This document shows, one piece after another, positions 1-12,790 of a stretch of 64,000 nt of DNA. The stretch's first letter is position 1, and every line of letters starts with the position of its first letter. The translations under genes and the position numbers were made by a program. The notes under the pieces are model-generated. The model did no database searches. It was not told the origin of the DNA and saw only the letters and a list, made by a program, of their open reading frames with translations. The stretch spans positions 8,655,347 through 8,719,346 of the forward strand of contig CM038922.1 of NCBI GenBank assembly GCA_021904315.1, written 5' to 3'. Origin of the DNA: Sphagnum magellanicum (Eukaryota > Streptophyta > Sphagnopsida > Sphagnales > Sphagnaceae).

Positions 1-1420
1 AAACTAGTTGGGTACCAAGTTCATAGTGAAAATTTTCACAATGGCCAATGCTAGTGAGTTGCAAAAGGAGGTGGCCATTTTCCCACATCCGAGCATCATT
101 CCTTTGATAGGTTTTTTCTAGGAGTGACAATGAGAGCATGATTGTGATGGAATTAATGGATTAGGACTTAAATAGTCTCATGGATTCTTGGATGTGGAAA
201 GGAGTATTGCCACCTTTCCCCAAAGAGGAAACGTTGACATTATTACTTAGATTGCAAGGGGTATAGTGCATGAACCTCCAAATTTGATCCTTGGGCATTT
301 TATTGACACAAAGATGTTTACTAGAATTGTGGGTACCATAGCCTATAAAACATCACAAGCATAGAACCTAGATGAATTTGTTGAAACTAATTTAACTCCT
401 ATGGTAATCAATGGAGAACCCATAAAATCATTCCTAGATTATTCCTCCAAGGCAAATGTGTACAATTTTGTTGTGACTAGTGTTGAGATCCTTACAAGAG
501 AACCTCTTTTCAAGGACATGTCAAAAATTACAATTCCATTTGTTGTGATAATGGAATGCAACCTAATTTACCTCCTTGCCTACACCTAGAAGATTTCATT
601 TAATGTTGTTGGGATGGTGGTCCCACCACAAAGCTTGAATTCAATGAAATTGTCTAAAGTTTTATAGTTTGGCAAATGTTGGACAAATTGTTTGAACAAG
701 TTACTTTTAGTTGTCAAAATAAAAGTTTTCAAACTTTAGACACCTATTATAAAATTTGCTTGGGTTCTTCATTTGGCCTACCTATGTCATTGTTTATCTT
801 CCATACTCCCCCATGGGAGTTGTGTTAATTATCTCCATTCTTCAAGAGATTTCATATTTTTATTATCTATTTTAAGGTTTTTTTTAATTTTTAGGAAAGA
901 TATTAGAGTTGAAATCCTATGCCCTAATGATTTGTCATTATTGAAAACCAAAATTTCAAAATATTTGAATCAATGTTGAAAACAACCCCACTAAAGAGAA
1001 ATACAGAAAGGAGCAAGTATAAATATAGTAATCATGATAATTGTTATAATGTAACTTGCAACTAGTAGAATTATCAATGTTCAACCAATTCATAACCTTC
1101 CAATTATGCTACCTAAGGTTATTGAAGCTTGTCATAAATTCAAGTGTGTGGGATTCAATAAGAAATGCACTAGTAATCCCACTTAAGACTTAAAAAGTAT
1201 TCAACCTTGTTTCAATTTGAAAATTTTCATTGGTAATTTTTTTAATGGTTCAAAGTTCAAACCATAGTTGGGCACATACAAGTATGTTAAGAGTGTATAC
1301 TTATAATGGTATTGATATTGTAGAGTATGCCTAATAAAGTTTTTTGACATTGTATGCACTATGGGCCATACATGTATCCATTCATGTTGTCATTTTCATG
1401 GACAGGTTGATACCCTACTT
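1..1420 (+). pseudogene. Protein kinase pseudogene and 3' flank (duplication copy A), cut by the window start
   Basis: Plus-strand reading shows kinase N-lobe remnants: a beta-3 lysine context (KFIVKIF) near the start, then an alpha-C-like stretch (ELQKEVAIFPHPSIIPLIG), then MIVMEL and DLNSLM, as in the hinge. The catalytic loop and DFG region are absent. The reading resumes in the activation segment (RIVGTIAY, about 328) and subdomain IX (KANVYNFVVTSVEILTREPLF, about 450-515). Several in-frame stops and frameshifts mean it cannot make a kinase. From about 940 on, the sequence matches the flank of the second copy at 22,190-22,945, including a shared GAAGCTTGTCATAAA-like block near 1,125. Nearly every CpG of the second copy appears here as TG or CA, so this copy has decayed by methyl-cytosine deamination. 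Family: probably a plant TKL/RAF-type kinase. This is inference, since only fragments survive. Confidence 0.7.
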
Positions 1421-2402
1421 TTGTCATTTTAATTTGGCAAAACTTGGATTAAAAAAAAAGGTATTTATCCAAGATTCATGGTAACGCCCATCACAAAACA
1501 TAGGCCTATCACCAAATGTTCATTTATTGCAAAAATGAATTTATTATAAAACTTCAAAAACTTCATAAAGCATTGTTAACCTTGCCTATGACCAAACATT
1601 TACATGTGAATGATTGTTTTTCCAATTTCTCAAAATATAACTGGGGAAATGATTTTTATGTTTGACCATAGGTGTGTTTGTGAACATATATTCACACGAA
1701 GAGGCCCACTTTAAAGAGTGATAATGTTTGAAGTGAGTTGAACACAAAAATGTAAAGAAATAAATGTCAATATGCAAGGGTTATAACATGGGATTATTTA
1801 TAATGTTTGGTTATGGGAATAATGTGGGTCCATTTGATAAAAACTCAAGTTTGGTGTGGAGAAATATAGTTGGGTGATGGGGATTTGTGTGTCATATTAA
1901 ATAACATACAATTGACAATAAATGTAACAACCCTAACTACATAATTTTGCACAAAATGGTATCCTTAATAAAAACATTGCAAAAATCCCAAAAGATTTTC
2001 AAATCAACACATTAATTGGGCGCCAGGTGAAGAGGGGGGGAAGGAGGTGGGAGCTTCCAAATTCCCACCATTTTTGGGCACATTGCATTCCTCCCAAAAT
2101 AAAAACATGAATATTGTAAGGTTCTAGGCAATTTTGGGTACAAATGAAATTCAATTTTTTAATTATATTCTTTTTGTTCTTTCAACATGTCAAAATATTC
2201 CAAGTAGTGTATAAGAGGAGCTCCAATCCTTCTTAAACCTCCTAGGAAATATTAGATGTTGAGGTGCAAACATGAAAGTCACAACTTAGATCTAAGAAAA
2301 AAAACATGTTAGAGTATTAAAGATTAAACATCAAAGTTGAACTAAAACATCATAAATCAAATCAAACTTCACAGTAGTGAAAGTATAATAAGATCAACAT
2401 AA
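1421..2402. other. No gene seen
   Basis: AT-rich sequence with only short chance reading frames and no recognisable protein motif. It lies between the kinase pseudogene flank and the first GTTGCA-rich repeat. Confidence 0.5.
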
Positions 2403-2639
2403 ATCAAACCTACCCTACTAAAAGAAATCTTGTAATATGTAACCATTCAAGTTGCAACTACATGCAATTCCATGCAACTACCTATCAATTGCAACTCTAT
2501 TTTATCATTTTTACAACTAGCCATTGTCTTTTAAACTTTATGACTATTTTTGCGACTATGGTGTGACTATTAAATTACACATCCTTCCATATTGACTAGT
2601 TTCTTAGTTTTTCATTGAAAAATAGGCTCCTATGTTCAT

Positions 2640-4180
2640 TTAATTGCAATTTGGTTACTTATTATGGTGTGTTTATATATTTATTAATGTACATTAGGGT
2701 TTTGTGGATTACATTAAAAGTATATTATATATATTTTATTCAAGGTATATTAAACATGTATTAAGCTTATTTAACTTATTAAAGTGCATTTAAATTATAT
2801 TCAAGGTACATCAAACATATTTGACTTATATTCATAGTATGTTAAGATATTTAGTTTGTATTCAAAGTATATTAAATATACATTTGACCATACTATGGGC
2901 ATATTGGATTTTTAATTTTAATTTTGTATGATTCATTTAAAAATACACCATCTTTATTAAGGTATGATTAAATTATAGTAATGAAATCATATTAATATCA
3001 TATAATCATTTTATTAAGCAAACATTAATTATCTACCAAATAATTCATTAGTTAGTATAAAATATGAACTAAATACTTTTATTTAACCAGTTAATTACAT
3101 TTAAACTAATAAATTTTAATTAATAAATTAATTTCTATTTATTAATTACTTCAAAAAATTTGCTGATTAATTCAATATTGAATCGTAAATTGGTACAATA
3201 ATTATTCATTATTCATGAATTATTCATATTAAATAATTGAAATATGAAATAATATTTATTTAATTAAAAACTACTCTATTTCTATGAGCAAATCAATAAG
3301 TTTATAAATAAATAATCTATATTTAATATTTATTGATGAATTATTTTTCAATAATTTATTAAATAATCTTTAATATTTAACTATTATGAAATAAATAATT
3401 ATCTGATTATTCATTATTTAATTAATTCTGAAATATATGATTAGTTAAAACTGATTTCATTTCTACCTAATAAATAAGTAAAATTCTATATATATATATA
3501 TAGTTTTTAAAAATTATTTCATATTTCTTAATATAAATTAGTAATTTATTTATTATTTTATTAATATGTATTAAACTATGTGATAGTGAATATTTATTAA
3601 TCAAGAATTATGTTTAATAGCTAATAACTATTAATCATTTAATATTAATGGTTTATTAAAATTGATCTAATATCTACTAATTAGTTTAATAAGTTAGAAA
3701 TTTAATAATTTATAGCTAATATTCAGGAATTCCATTTAGTTAATAATTTAATTTGTTAAATAATCAATTAATACCTAGTTATTTTTTAATTAATTAGTTG
3801 ATCACTAACAATTGAAAAGGTTTCTTTTTAGAGGTAAAAATAATATCTTTATTTAAGTAATTGAATAAACAGAAAATTATTAATTTAGAAGTAATTTCCA
3901 AATAATTAGATATATTAAAAACTAAATGATTAATTTGTACTTAAATAATTAATTAGATATTAAATAATTATTTCTTGAAATATTTTATTATTAGTTTTGA
4001 ATTATTACTATGAATCAATTGATTAGTTATTGGAAACCATGAAAGAATAATGATCCATTTTATTTCTAAAATTATGAAAATAATTAAAAAATAATATTTA
4101 GTAAGTAGTTTTGTATGTGAGTGGATGGGTAGGTAATTAGTTATTAGCTAATTAATTAGTTATTTATTTTTTACCTATTT
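2640..4180. repeat. Extremely AT-rich block
   Basis: About 1.5 kb made almost entirely of A and T, dominated by ATTAATTA, TTTATTAA and AATAATT words, with a short TA run near 3,486-3,501. It has no reading frame of note. It lies inside the putative repeat element and could be a degraded scaffold-attachment-like or TA-expansion region. No function can be inferred from sequence alone. Confidence 0.6.
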
Positions 4181-4439
4181 AGTTTTATAATTCACAAAAT
4201 TGAAAACAAGTACAAAACTTGTGGAATAATCATTTTTAGTTGCAACTGAATTTGCAACTAAGGTGCAAGTAAAAGGTTTAACCAATATGTTTTGTCTTCT
4301 AATGTCATTTTACAAAGTATATCAAAAAGGTGCCTTCTCTTTGAATTTCACATTAAAAATCATGTGCCACGTGGGATGAGTTAAAAAAAACCTAACCTTA
4401 AATGCAAAACATAAAATACAATAAAAGTTTTTACATGGT

Positions 4440-4620
4440 TATTTTTTAACTCGCCTACTTTTCTACCTTCCTTCCTATTTACCTACCTTCCTACTTAGGT
4501 AGCTAAGTGGGTAAGTAAGTAGCTTAGGTAGATATGTATGCTAGGTAAGTAGGGTTTTTTTTTTATGCACATATTTTTACCTACTTACCCACCTATGTAA
4601 GTATATATATTCCAAATTTC
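4440..4620. repeat. TACC/TAGG tetranucleotide-rich palindromic tract
   Basis: Runs of CTACCTTCC and TACCTAC on one side face TAGGTAGC, TAAGTAGC and TAGGTAAGTAGG on the other, so the tract can fold back. Similar tracts recur at 18,740-18,870, 35,340-35,510, 44,070-44,160 and 60,780-60,910. Confidence 0.55.
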
Positions 4621-5260
4621 AATCAATATGCCACATGGCAACTTTTAATTGTGCCACATATCACAACATAAATTCATATAAATTGAATAATCATAATGGA
4701 TGGTTCAGATCAAAATTTCAATAAAAATTTAATTTTCATAAAAAATAATTCCAAGTGCCACATGTCAAATTTTCCTTTATCCAAGTGTCATCATGTAAAT
4801 AGTTGAAATGGAACCATGTTGATTTTTGCTCATTATATATTATAAAAAATCATATATTAAAAAATTCCAAGTTTTGCCATGTTTCAAAATCTGATTAAAA
4901 TATGTGTTGAAATATATGGCAATCCATAATGGATGGCTTAAATTAATAGATATAAAAAAATTGCCCAAAAAATATTATGTTGACAAATGGCTATTAATGA
5001 TAGGGTTATTTATTAATTGCAAAAGAATGGTTAGTAGTTGTAAATCTTATACATTAGTCAAAGGATAGAAGTGTATATGTTGATTGTATATTTCATCCAT
5101 AGGAAATGTGTTGACATCACATTAAATCATCATTTGCAACTAAAGGTTCAATGCGACTTCACTTATGTAACTAATGATATTTTTAGTTACAAAGTTGATT
5201 ACAATTGTTTATTGATCATAAATTGTATTTGCAAATTGGCATTTTTCTATTAATGCACGT

Positions 5261-5925
5261 ATTCAAAGAAGAATCACAATAGTAAAATTCAAGGTGAAAC
5301 ATGAAGTGTAGACATAAAAGGTTAAAATTGGAATATTGAAAAGTTTCTACAATACCATCAGGTTCATTTGTTGTAGTTCCTAGATATCACTCTGGGTATC
5401 CCAAAAGAGTTAAAGCTTTAAAAAACCATAGTTTTATCTACACACCAATAAGCTACACATAAATAACATACTAAAATTTAGTTTGGGATGACTTCAAGGA
5501 CGTTTATGTTCTCATTACATCTTCAAAGGAACTAGATGCATATGCACTCGATACATACTTACACCTTGCACATTTTCTTGATCTTTAGGCTATATTTAAG
5601 AAGTTTAACTACCTTTTTTTTATAAAGCAAGAGTGCATGCCTCCAACATGCTATAGGTTGGGGTTGGGGGAATCTAAATCATAATGATGTCAATTGTGCC
5701 TTTCTTGAAGTGAATTGGCTTACGAGATTAGCCACCATAAGACAAGGATAATGTTTTGCCTCCTAAACCAAAACCAGAAGCAAAACATCAAAAGGTTAAT
5801 AGATACCACTTGGTCATGAAAAAAAACAAATGGACCAATGAAGCTTCGAAATAGGCCATGGATGTAACTCAAAATGGAAAAACACCATTGAGGATTGTAA
5901 ATATACATTGAAACATACCCCTTAT
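5261..5925. other. No gene seen; probably left part of the pogo-like element
   Basis: No convincing coding similarity. It directly precedes the transposase fossil and may be its 5' untranslated portion. Confidence 0.3.
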
Positions 5926-5929
5926 TCTT

Positions 5930-6842
5930 TGTCTAATCACCTAAATGGCAAGACACATTTTAGGAAATGTGGGCCAACTAATGTGCTAACAAAGGAAAAA
6001 GATCGGGTTATCATTGCTTGGATTTTGATTATATAGGAAATCATACTCTCAATTATCTTATAATAGCTAAAGATGAAAGTCATAGAAGTAATTCAAACCA
6101 AGCCTACACCTTTTCAAAATAAGGTGCCAAGGAGTAACTGATGGTATTGGTTAAACATTGACATATTAAACTAAACATTCATCAAGTAAAAGGGATTGAA
6201 TTGTAATTGAGCACAAGGATTGATTGCATACTTATAGTAAAAATTTGACAACAATTTACAATCCATGTACAACAAATATAATATGATGTAAATCACATAT
6301 GGAACTCAAATGATGGATCCAAGTAGGTAAGCAATTAAATGCTAGAGTTTTGGCCAAACAAGGGTCACACCAAGTGTGCAACATAATATTTAAATCCAAG
6401 GAATGGTAAACTATCAACTATGTTATTAATGGAAGTAGAAGATCTTTACCAAGGTTTTATATTTTCAAAGGAGAAAGGCTATGTGATGACTATGTATGAA
6501 CTCTATAAACCAAGAATATGTATGGTTATGTAAACAAAACATGGATGCTCAATTTCCTTTTCCAAGAATGATTATCTTTTTTCAAAAGGTCAATACTAGG
6601 TGGAATTTCCTTAATTAATAAACATTTGTCAGTTTTAGATGAGCATAAATTTCATGTAACTTTAGAGACAATTGAGCAAACATAGGAATTTGGGCTTAAC
6701 ATGATGATTTTACCTTCACATACATCCCATGCACTTCAACCCTTAAATGTGACTTGTTTCAAACTTTTCAAAACAAGTTTCAAGAAAAAGAAAAATAGTG
6801 TAATCATTATGAGAAATCATTTCATTGGAAACTAAATTGCCT
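5930..6842 (+). mobile_element. pogo/CENP-B-like DDE transposase fossil, N-terminal and catalytic part
   Basis: Reading the plus strand in changing frames gives a CENP-B-type DNA-binding stretch (HFRKCGPTNVLTKEKDRVII, then AWIL, about 5,957-6,040) and the motif QTKPTPFQNKVPRS. After these come catalytic-domain words: INYVINGS and SLPRFYIFKGERLCDDY (about 6,410-6,500), VLDEHKFHVTLETIEQ (about 6,630-6,675), and the hallmark LPSHTSHALQPLNVTCFK (about 6,710-6,765). In DDE_1 (pogo/Tigger/CENP-B-related) endonucleases the motif is LP.HTSHALQPLDV, and the D of LDGHGSH is the second acid; here it is LDEHKFH. Many frameshifts and stops are present, so it is inactive. Coding similarity stops at IAL near 6,841, where a foreign repeat starts, and resumes at about 10,125. 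Confidence 0.75.
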
Positions 6843-8690
6843 TGCAATTAGAACTCAAAAACAATTGATATACAACTATGCTACAAATGTCCAATGAAAT
6901 ATGAACAATTAATAGATAAAATGACGTGTAAAAAAATTAGGGAGTTGTACTATAGTTGCAATTAACTGCAAGATGGACATCTGTATAATTGAATGAAGAC
7001 AATATAAATATGGTTGTAGTCAACTATGTTTGATTTTGTTAACAAGTTACATTTTAATAACAAATGATAACTATATTACAATTTGGGTAAATGTAGCACC
7101 CAATCAATGATTATTTTGTAATTAATGTATGACCTTTACACATATGATTGTGCCATATGTATGCATTTTCATCACCCATTAAGTATGACACTTTCAACTT
7201 GTTTGCAATCAGTTATCATCTATGATTTTTGTTGATACAACTAATTGTGCCATTAGGTTGACATTATATAAGTATTAATTTTCCACTATTTTGTGGCTAT
7301 TTTTCTATTGTCTTAGTACTAATTTTCCACAATGGTGCAATCCACAACATCATGTCACCCTACAAATTTGTCAAACCATAAAATTCATTAAAGGTGAAGT
7401 TTGCTTTTGACATGAAATAAAAAGCAATGTATATATTATATTACAAATTCAATTAGGTGTACATATGGATCTACCTTTATATACCTCAATGTTTCATACC
7501 TTAAACATTTAATTGTTTAATTGATAAGGATTGATTATTTCAAACCACTCATGGGCTTACACTTATTATAAAAAAATTCAAGATGAATTATAAAGGATAA
7601 TTCTTTTCCTTCTAACAACTAACATATAGTAAACTTGTGAACAAAGTAACCATATTAGCCAAATCAACATGTGGACAACTAGTATGCAACTAGATTGCGA
7701 TTGAAATTTAAAATACGAAATTTGGGATTAAACCATTTAAGCAAATGACACATCCTAGTAAATTAACATATCTCCCCCTTTGCATTAATGACCTTCATGC
7801 ACCTATGCCTATTGTCAACAAACTTAAGATGAACTAGAAAGGAGGAAGTCATTTTGTGAATTTTTAAATCTTTTGATAATATAATTATCATATCATGTGC
7901 TAGATAGCTTTTTTTGTTTTTGTTTTTTTTGTTTAAAAGTAGAGATGAAAGGTTACATTACAAGTTTTTTTTTTTTATAGAAAACTTGAAGGTTAAAAGT
8001 TCTTATTCTTCTTCTTGGAGGTTAATTTTTTTTGTTTTTATTTGTGGAGATTAAAGGTTCTTGTTCTTGTTTTTGGAAGTTGAAGGTCCATGATTTATGT
8101 TTCATGACATGTTTATTTGCATATATCTAGAAAAATGAAAAAAATTCATTTATTTTACAAGTTGATTTGTAAAGTGTAACTTATAGTGATCAAAGGGATA
8201 TGTGAAGGGTGAATTTTTTTAAATGAAAATCATGTTGTGTGTGTTAAAGGATTTGAATTTTTGAGGTGGAAGGTGGAGTTGAAATAAAACTAGTTTGTTC
8301 AAACACACATGTTATTTTTGTGCATTTATGATGATTTGTTTTGTTTGTTATAAGGTTGAACTTCAACAAATTGAATCCATCAAAATTAAAGTTATGCATA
8401 GAAGGAAATTTTTTTCCAAAAATAAGGTGTTGATTTTGTTTGAAAATTTGAAACTTGAATAGAAGACCATGCACTTGTGATGTTGTATAAGTTGGTTAAG
8501 TTGCTAATAACTATGTCATTGAATGTTTTGTTTGTTATGTAATAATCCAAACCAACACATGCAAAAAAAAAAATCCAAAACAACAAAGGTATGGTGAATT
8601 CTAACCTCAATATTTCAAATATTTGATGCATTTTATTTTCAAAACCATGATTGTATGCAAGTATAACTAATTGTAGTTTCATTTGTCTCA

Positions 8691-8912
8691 ATGTTATGTA
8701 TGTTGCAATTTAGTGATAAATAAGTTTGTCAATGGCATTGTAGTTGTAAACTAGTTTCAATTAAGTTGAAACGATGCACATTTAGATGTTTTTTGTATCA
8801 CAATGTTATGCATGTTGCATTTTAGTGATAAATAAGTTTTGTTAGTGGCATTGCAATTGTAAACTAATTTCATCTGAGTTGAAAGGATGGACATTTATGT
8901 TTGTCACATTAC
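8691..8912. repeat. Tandem repeat, about 112-bp unit, two copies
   Basis: ATGTTATGTATGTTGCA at 8,691 and ATGTTATGCATGTTGCA at 8,803 each begin a unit that continues with TTTAGTGATAAATAAGTTT, a GGCATTG block and a GTTGAAA-GATG block. A weak third start is visible near 8,913. Confidence 0.75.
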
Positions 8913-9474
8913 AACGTTATATATATGTTATTGATTTCATTTCACATGTGACATTGAATATCATAATATGATAGATTTCAATTAAACAAAGTAAAATGAA
9001 AATTTATGGCTTAAGTTTCATTTTAACAAAAGTAAAATGAAACATTCATATATAAAAACATAATGTTTTAGATGATAATATTTGATTATTGTGATTCATT
9101 ATCTTTGTGATAACCTTTGGTTTAGGTAGAAGAAGAAAATTGTTATATACTTTTGGCAATATATTTAGATTTATAATCAAATTTTATTTCAATAATAAAT
9201 TTTATAAAAATAATTCTATAATGTATTTTTCAACCTTGAATGTTAATGCATACAATTTCAGATCCATTTCATATTTATAAATAATGACGGAATGTAATTT
9301 TGCATTATTTATCATAATTTGGACAATGATAATGTTTGTGCAAGGTTTGCAAATTTGCACTATAAGTTGTAATTTAATTGTCAAATACTACTAAAATCAA
9401 TTACCATACAATTTTACATTGGAACCCATAATTAAACAACAAGTTGCAAAAAACATCAATAGACTCCATTTGTC

Positions 9475-9602
9475 AATGGATGGATGAAAAATCATGCAAA
9501 CATAAGGTTTATTGATGGATGAATAAAAATTCATGCAACATTAAGTTTTTCAATGGATGAATAAAAATCACACAAACATTAGGTTCTTAATGGATGAACT
9601 TT
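9475..9602. repeat. Tandem repeat, about 38-40-bp unit, three copies
   Basis: Each unit reads roughly AATGGATGAATAAAAATCA followed by a GCAAACATTAGGTTTTT-like tail, starting near 9,475, 9,514 and 9,553. Another GGATGGATGGATG run lies at 9,790-9,810. Confidence 0.7.
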
Positions 9603-10124
9603 TTTGGTGATTATTCCATAATAATCACTTAGTTTCCATTTGCAAATTGGGGACATTGCACTTACACACAAATACTACCTTGTGCCAATGTGAGTTGTCA
9701 CATAGTTGCCAAATAGTTGCAACCATTAATGTGTTTCCACTGCATTCATAATTACAAAGGAATTACAATGGAAATCAATAGAGTTCATCATTGATGGATG
9801 GATGGATGAAAACCAACATCAACATGATGTTATAATAGTAGTTGCAAATGGTTGCATTGAAGTTGCACAACAATTATTCTTACATAATTGCAATTGAATT
9901 GCATGAATTGCATACGTATATGGTTCCACATATGGTGAATTGTTTTCGTTACAACTTGTGTGCAACTTGTCCCATAGCATTCATGTTGCAAAAATATGCT
10001 AAGTTGCAATGAAGTTGCAAATGGTCATTGCATGTAAAAAACTTGATTTCAAGGCCAGTTACAAATCACCTTATTTTTCATAATGAATATTTAATAACAA
10101 TTAACAAGAACTAAATAATAATAA

Positions 10125-11040
10125 TTAATTTAGTAGGATAAACAAAGCTTTAACCAAACGTTGATGAAGAATAATATAATGTTAGGGTTTAGAGTTATGG
10201 GGATTTGGCCTCTTAACTTTAAGGCCATGGAAGAGAAAATAAACCCTTACAATTTGTATACAATGTGAATACAGAACAAGAGAATAATACCATATCAAAT
10301 GAAAAAGATGAAACTATCTTATGGGAAAGACATTATGCTACAACATGTTTCATCAATATAATAACAATAAGAAACATTGTAGGTCGTGAATCAACAATGA
10401 ATGATGTGTTTCAAGATCAACCTAAATACTACATGGACATGCTTAGAAATCCTACAACCACAAACCAAGAAATGACAATAGATATAGTAGATTTGGTTAT
10501 GGACATAAATGAAGGTACATTAAAGGTGGAAACATAAACTAGGAATGTTGATTATTTTAACCAAGGAGCATTGTCAATTAGCAATATGTTGTCCTTGCCA
10601 CATTTACTTGCAAGAAGGACAAATGGTAGGGAGTTGATACTTGATTATTCACAAAGCCATGTGATGACTTCAAATCAATACTTGAGCATCATGCGATAAA
10701 AGGCAATTGAAAAAAAAGTAGTAAAAACAATTAGGCAAAATTGAAAGAGGGAAAGGGCATAAAAGCAAGATAATATAGTTGTGAAATCACTAATAAGGGC
10801 TTAGAGGGTAGCTTGGAAAGAACTTGATAAACAATAATGGGCAAACTTCATCATCACTGGGTCAACTAATGCATTTACAACAATAGGGAAAAAATTTCAC
10901 CAAAATTTCCAATCTAGAATGCAAGTTCAACCACTTAATTATAGGGGGTGATCATTGGCTAAACAACTTAAGTTCAAAGGATGACAAGACAACAAGCAAG
11001 GGCTTGACAATAAACAAAAAGATGCATTGAAACACATTTG
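10125..11040 (+). mobile_element. pogo/CENP-B-like transposase fossil, C-terminal part
   Basis: A decayed but long plus-strand frame starts with words expected after the catalytic domain (KAL near 10,147; GFGLLTL region near 10,200). It continues as an open stretch at 10,265-10,537 (NIVGRESTMNDV, DQPKYYMDMLRNPTT, TIDIVDLVMD). In the same frame past a stop it reads LPHLLARRTNGRELILDYSQ and SHVMTSNQYLSIM (about 10,593-10,700), then a charged tail. I recognise this order (IVGR, DQP, MLR-P, DIVDL-MD, LLARR-NGRE, DYSQSHV-TS) as the tail that follows the DDE_1 domain in plant pogo-like proteins. This rests on memory of the family and should be tested by a profile search. The earlier part lies at 5,930-6,842. 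Confidence 0.6.
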
Positions 11041-12479
11041 TAACAACCTTAATTACAACCTAAATAACAAGCTATGGATATTACAACTAAAAAAACACAT
11101 ATTATAACTAGCAAGATGAATATTGTAACTAACAAGATGAAGAAAAATGTGACTATGGTTAATACTAGGACAATAGTTTGAACATGATCAAGACAATGAG
11201 GATTAAGATTGATGAAGGTAATGTGACTAGAAGAGAAAGTAAATGCAATCAAGACACAAGGTAAAACGACCACAAGATGAAGGCAACCCAACTAGAAGAT
11301 GAAACAATTTGAACAAAAGACACAAGCAATGGAACTAAGATGAAGATTGCAAATCTAGTATCACCTAAAAACAATGTGGTGGATTTTTACATAGTAGAGC
11401 ATTGTGATAAGATCACCATTAAGATCACCACCTAGTTGAAACCGATAGCAAGGCGACCATGATCAACACTAATATATGAACATCCATTGATGAACTCTTT
11501 TAGCCATAATGAAACCACAAGAAATTTGAGTTCATTCTAAGGGGCAATGAAACATTAACAAAAATGAACTTGACATAAGCACCCACTTGTACTTTAGGAG
11601 GTAGTACTAACAAGAAGATGAAGACACTTATCCCATCCTATAGCGAACCCATAAAAGTCTTATTGATTTTTTTCAAAATTGAATATAGATATATTCAATT
11701 TTTAACAAATTTTAGACTTTGTCAGTCAATTATGGAAACCTTACCTTGTCCCTTTTTTATAACCAACCATTTTTTAGTAATTGGCCAACATTGAGTATTG
11801 CCCAATAATTAAATGAACTTAAAAAGTTAAGAATGTTGATTTCATTGAAACATTGTTACCTTCAACGTGCAATGGAGTCAATAAAAGAGTTGAATACCTA
11901 TTAGGTAATAGGTGCAACCAACTAACTTCATGTCAAATGATCTAATTGGCTACCAAAAAAAAATCAAACAACTTTTTGGTGGTTTAATTTTTGTGACAAT
12001 CTTTGGTTTTTCCAAAACTTGAGGTGCCTCAATTAGGGAATTTATAGCCTTTTTTAAAACACAAAAAGCTATGTGGTGTCTTGTTTCTTGAGTGTGAATT
12101 TTTTGAACAAAACTTGAAATGTTTCAATCAAGGAACTCATAGCCTTTTTTTGAACACAAAAGTTTGAAAAAAAAAGAAATGCAAAAGAAAGTCACAAAGA
12201 AGCTTAAGCTTGCTCAAAAATTGAGGAAGAATCTTCAACTTATTCAAAAAAAAAAACTCCCTAAAATTGAAACCAAAATTTTAAACATAAATCTTAATCT
12301 AGTTCTAGTTTTCAAATGAGTTAAAAACCAAACCCCAAATCCAGTTCCAATTACCTACAATGTGAAAATAAAGGGTGAATCCAATCTAATTCCATAATCA
12401 AGCCCCCTTATCTGATTCTGGTTCCATGTGGTTCTAGAAATGTCATTCAATTCCAATTCCAACTTCAAAACTTAATTGA
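11041..12479. other. No gene seen
   Basis: AT-rich sequence. The first 300 bases hold irregular ACAAGATGAA-type repeats (11,040-11,350). The rest shows only short chance frames. Confidence 0.45.
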
Positions 12480-12790
12480 AATTGAACTTAATGACTAGAT
12501 GCACTTGGTAATTGGCCAAGACTATAGAAAGGTTGTGGAATTGCCATTGTGTTCAGAAACAAATAAAATAAAATAATGTACAAAAACTAACATGAATGAT
12601 TGAAACCTACCTGAAATCTAAAATTATAGCTCTTTTGCCCAAACTTCCTCCTATCAAAAATAATTTCATGGGATGTGGGACCCAACCCCATCCAAATTTC
12701 CAATGAAACATCACATATTTCTTTCACAAGAAATATAATCATAATAATTTTTTTCACACTTATGTGTAATATATAGAACATGTTTCAATA
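12480..12790. repeat. Segmental duplication, distal unit of copy A
   Basis: Aligns by eye with 24,060-24,330. Shared words include CATGGGATGTGGGACCCAAC (12,667 here; 24,237 in the other copy), the GCCATT-TGTTCAGA block, and the GACACCTACCTGAGATCTAAA-type block. The other copy lies just 3' of the ACR gene, so this is a duplicated piece of the ACR downstream flank without the gene. Most differences are C-to-T or G-to-A changes in this copy. Confidence 0.75.

Larger units (their letters stand above)
2403..5260 (+). mobile_element. GTTGCA-rich repeat element, copy 1 (borders approximate)
   Basis: The start (about 2,430-2,530) is dense in GTTGCAACT-type words. The stretch 4,230-4,990 aligns by eye with 43,850-44,340 of the element inside the Copia retrotransposon. 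Shared landmarks are the GGGATGAGTTAAAAA region, the TACCTAC-rich region, the ATATGCCACATGGCAA region and the AATCATAATGGA region, in the same order. GTTGCA-type words reappear at 5,130-5,250. No transposase is visible. Borders are guesses because neither terminal repeats nor a target duplication could be fixed. The middle is the extremely AT-rich block listed separately. Confidence 0.45.
6841..10085 (+). mobile_element. GTTGCA-rich repeat element, copy 2, inserted in the pogo-like transposase
   Basis: Its left end (about 6,841-7,270) aligns with the left end of the 42,618 element: AACTCAAAAAC, then ATATACAACT, a TATGTTTGA block, and the CATCACCCATTAAG block. Its right end (about 9,780-10,085) aligns with the right end of the same element: ATGATGT..., GTTGCA words, an ACAAGGCCA-like block and a terminal TTTTTCATAATG. 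The interior (7.3-9.7 kb) is longer than in the short copy and holds two tandem repeats. Transposase coding sequence stops just before it and resumes just after it, so it is a later insertion. No own coding region was recognised. Confidence 0.6.
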
